From the NCBI RefSeq assembly GCF_040546815.1, contig NZ_JBEPOO010000001.1, positions 2,914,001 through 2,978,000 on the forward strand: 64,000 bases of DNA. The letters run 5' to 3'. The DNA comes from Devosia sp. 2618. GTDB taxonomy: Bacteria > Pseudomonadota > Alphaproteobacteria > Rhizobiales > Devosiaceae. The notes under the pieces are model-generated. The model saw only the letters and a list, made by a program, of their open reading frames with translations, made no database searches and was not told the origin of the DNA. Positions 63,190 to 64,000 of the stretch are shown here, one piece after another (positions within the stretch are counted from its first letter, which is position 1; every line of letters begins with the position of its first letter). The translations under genes and the position numbers were made by a program.

Positions 63190-63981
63190 ATGACCACGAG
63201 CCAGACGCCGCGCAGCAGTAAACTAAGCCAGCTTTACAAAGCGGGCCTCGACGCCATGATATCGATGGGCATTGTGCGGGCGGTGATCCTTGCCACAGCT
63301 GCCTCGACATTGCTGTCAGTGGTGGTCTGCGGCTTGGCAATATATGTCTCCATGCCATATGTGCCGCCTATCGAGTGGTTGCCGTTTGCCGTTGTGACGC
63401 CTGCCGTGGTGTCTCCGCTTGTGAGCTGGGCCATCTTCACCATGGCTTATGAACTGGCGGAAACCCGCGCAGCGCTTGCCAATACCGCGGCGACCGATCC
63501 GCTGACCGGCGTCGGCAATCGCCGGCGGTTCTACGAGGGCACCGATCGTGACCTGGCTCGCTCGCGGCGCGATGGTTCGCCCATCTCCATCGTGATGATG
63601 GATATCGACCATTTCAAACGCCTCAACGACCAATTCGGCCATGAAAAGGGCGATGCCGCGCTGGTGGCGGTAGCGGAAACCTGCAGCGCTCGGTTACGCG
63701 AGACGGACCTGTTCTGCCGTTGGGGCGGTGAGGAATTTATTGCGCTGCTACCGCTTTGCAGTCTGGCTGATGCCATCCGGCTGGCCGACGCACTTCGCGC
63801 AGGCGTCGAAGCGATCCGTCTCAAGGGTGTATCGACCGGGCTCACCATCAGCCTGGGCGTCGCCGAGATCGGACCCAAAGAGTCTTTGTCCGAAGCGATC
63901 GCGCGGGCCGACGAACTGCTTTATCAGGCTAAGGCGGCCGGCCGCAACATTGTCCGGCCGGCCTTCAATAGGGCTGCCTAA
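63190..63981 (+). CDS. Membrane diguanylate cyclase (GGDEF)
   Basis: 263 residues from the ATG at 63190; a TTG at 63169 is the alternative and neither has a strong ribosome site. Two helices (about 30-95) then GGDEF: DPLTGVGNRRRF, metal-binding MMDIDHFKRLND, inhibitory RETD five residues before the active GGEEF, and GLTISLGVAEI. Should make c-di-GMP with feedback inhibition. No sensory domain besides the short membrane part. Confidence 0.9.
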   Translation: MTTSQTPRSSKLSQLYKAGLDAMISMGIVRAVILATAASTLLSVVVCGLAIYVSMPYVPPIEWLPFAVVTPAVVSPLVSWAIFTMAYELAETRAALANTAATDPLTGVGNRRRFYEGTDRDLARSRRDGSPISIVMMDIDHFKRLNDQFGHEKGDAALVAVAETCSARLRETDLFCRWGGEEFIALLPLCSLADAIRLADALRAGVEAIRLKGVSTGLTISLGVAEIGPKESLSEAIARADELLYQAKAAGRNIVRPAFNRAA

Positions 63982-64000
63982 CCCTTAAACTCGTTGGCCG

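Overview
The window looks like a stretch of alphaproteobacterial chromosome, most likely Hyphomicrobiales and plausibly a Devosia-like genus. The evidence is a GC-rich, densely packed genome, a GcrA cell-cycle regulator with GANTC (CcrM) sites in front of it, an argD-argF-hslO gene order, and palindromic intergenic repeats of the rhizobial type. The genus is an inference. I see no rRNA, tRNA, phage, IS element or CRISPR array.

Region 1 (about 0.25-26.2 kb) is one large locus for scavenging and recycling cell-wall (murein) fragments. It holds an exported PIG-L deacetylase; a GNAT acetyltransferase; NagZ; two complete Dpp/Opp-type peptide importers; a GntR/UTRA regulator; a class-C-beta-lactamase-like serine hydrolase; AnmK; MurQ; a BadF-type amino-sugar kinase; NanE; and a complete CUT1 sugar ABC importer. 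Together they can cleave muropeptides, kinase anhydro-MurNAc, remove the lactyl ether and deliver GlcNAc-6-phosphate. Three promoter regions of the locus share the word AATACCA, which may be the operator of the local regulator.

Region 2 (26.3-38.7 kb) carries an ABC-F ATPase, a membrane diguanylate cyclase, a seven-gene ferric-siderophore uptake operon (three binding proteins, two permeases, ATPase, siderophore-interacting reductase) and a membrane glycosyltransferase of the QxxRW type. Region 3 (38.9-45.5 kb) is housekeeping: hslO, argF, argD, gcrA, a dense block of palindromic repeats, and a PhoR-like kinase divergent from a class I PPK2.

Region 4 (46.5-54.0 kb) is the most intriguing metabolic unit. 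An RpiR regulator is divergent from an operon of an N-formylglutamate-amidohydrolase-like enzyme, an ethanolamine-type APC permease, a glutamine-synthetase-like ligase, an aldehyde dehydrogenase and an iron alcohol dehydrogenase. This set fits a gamma-glutamyl route for ethanolamine (or a similar amino alcohol) that needs neither B12 nor a microcompartment.

Region 5 (54-64 kb) contains a uronate-type oxidoreductase and sugar kinase pair facing each other across a palindromic operator, DUF924, a double-VOC protein, a small secreted YARHG protein, an ABC exporter, a 39-residue membrane protein, an M29 aminopeptidase, an unknown secreted protein and a second diguanylate cyclase.
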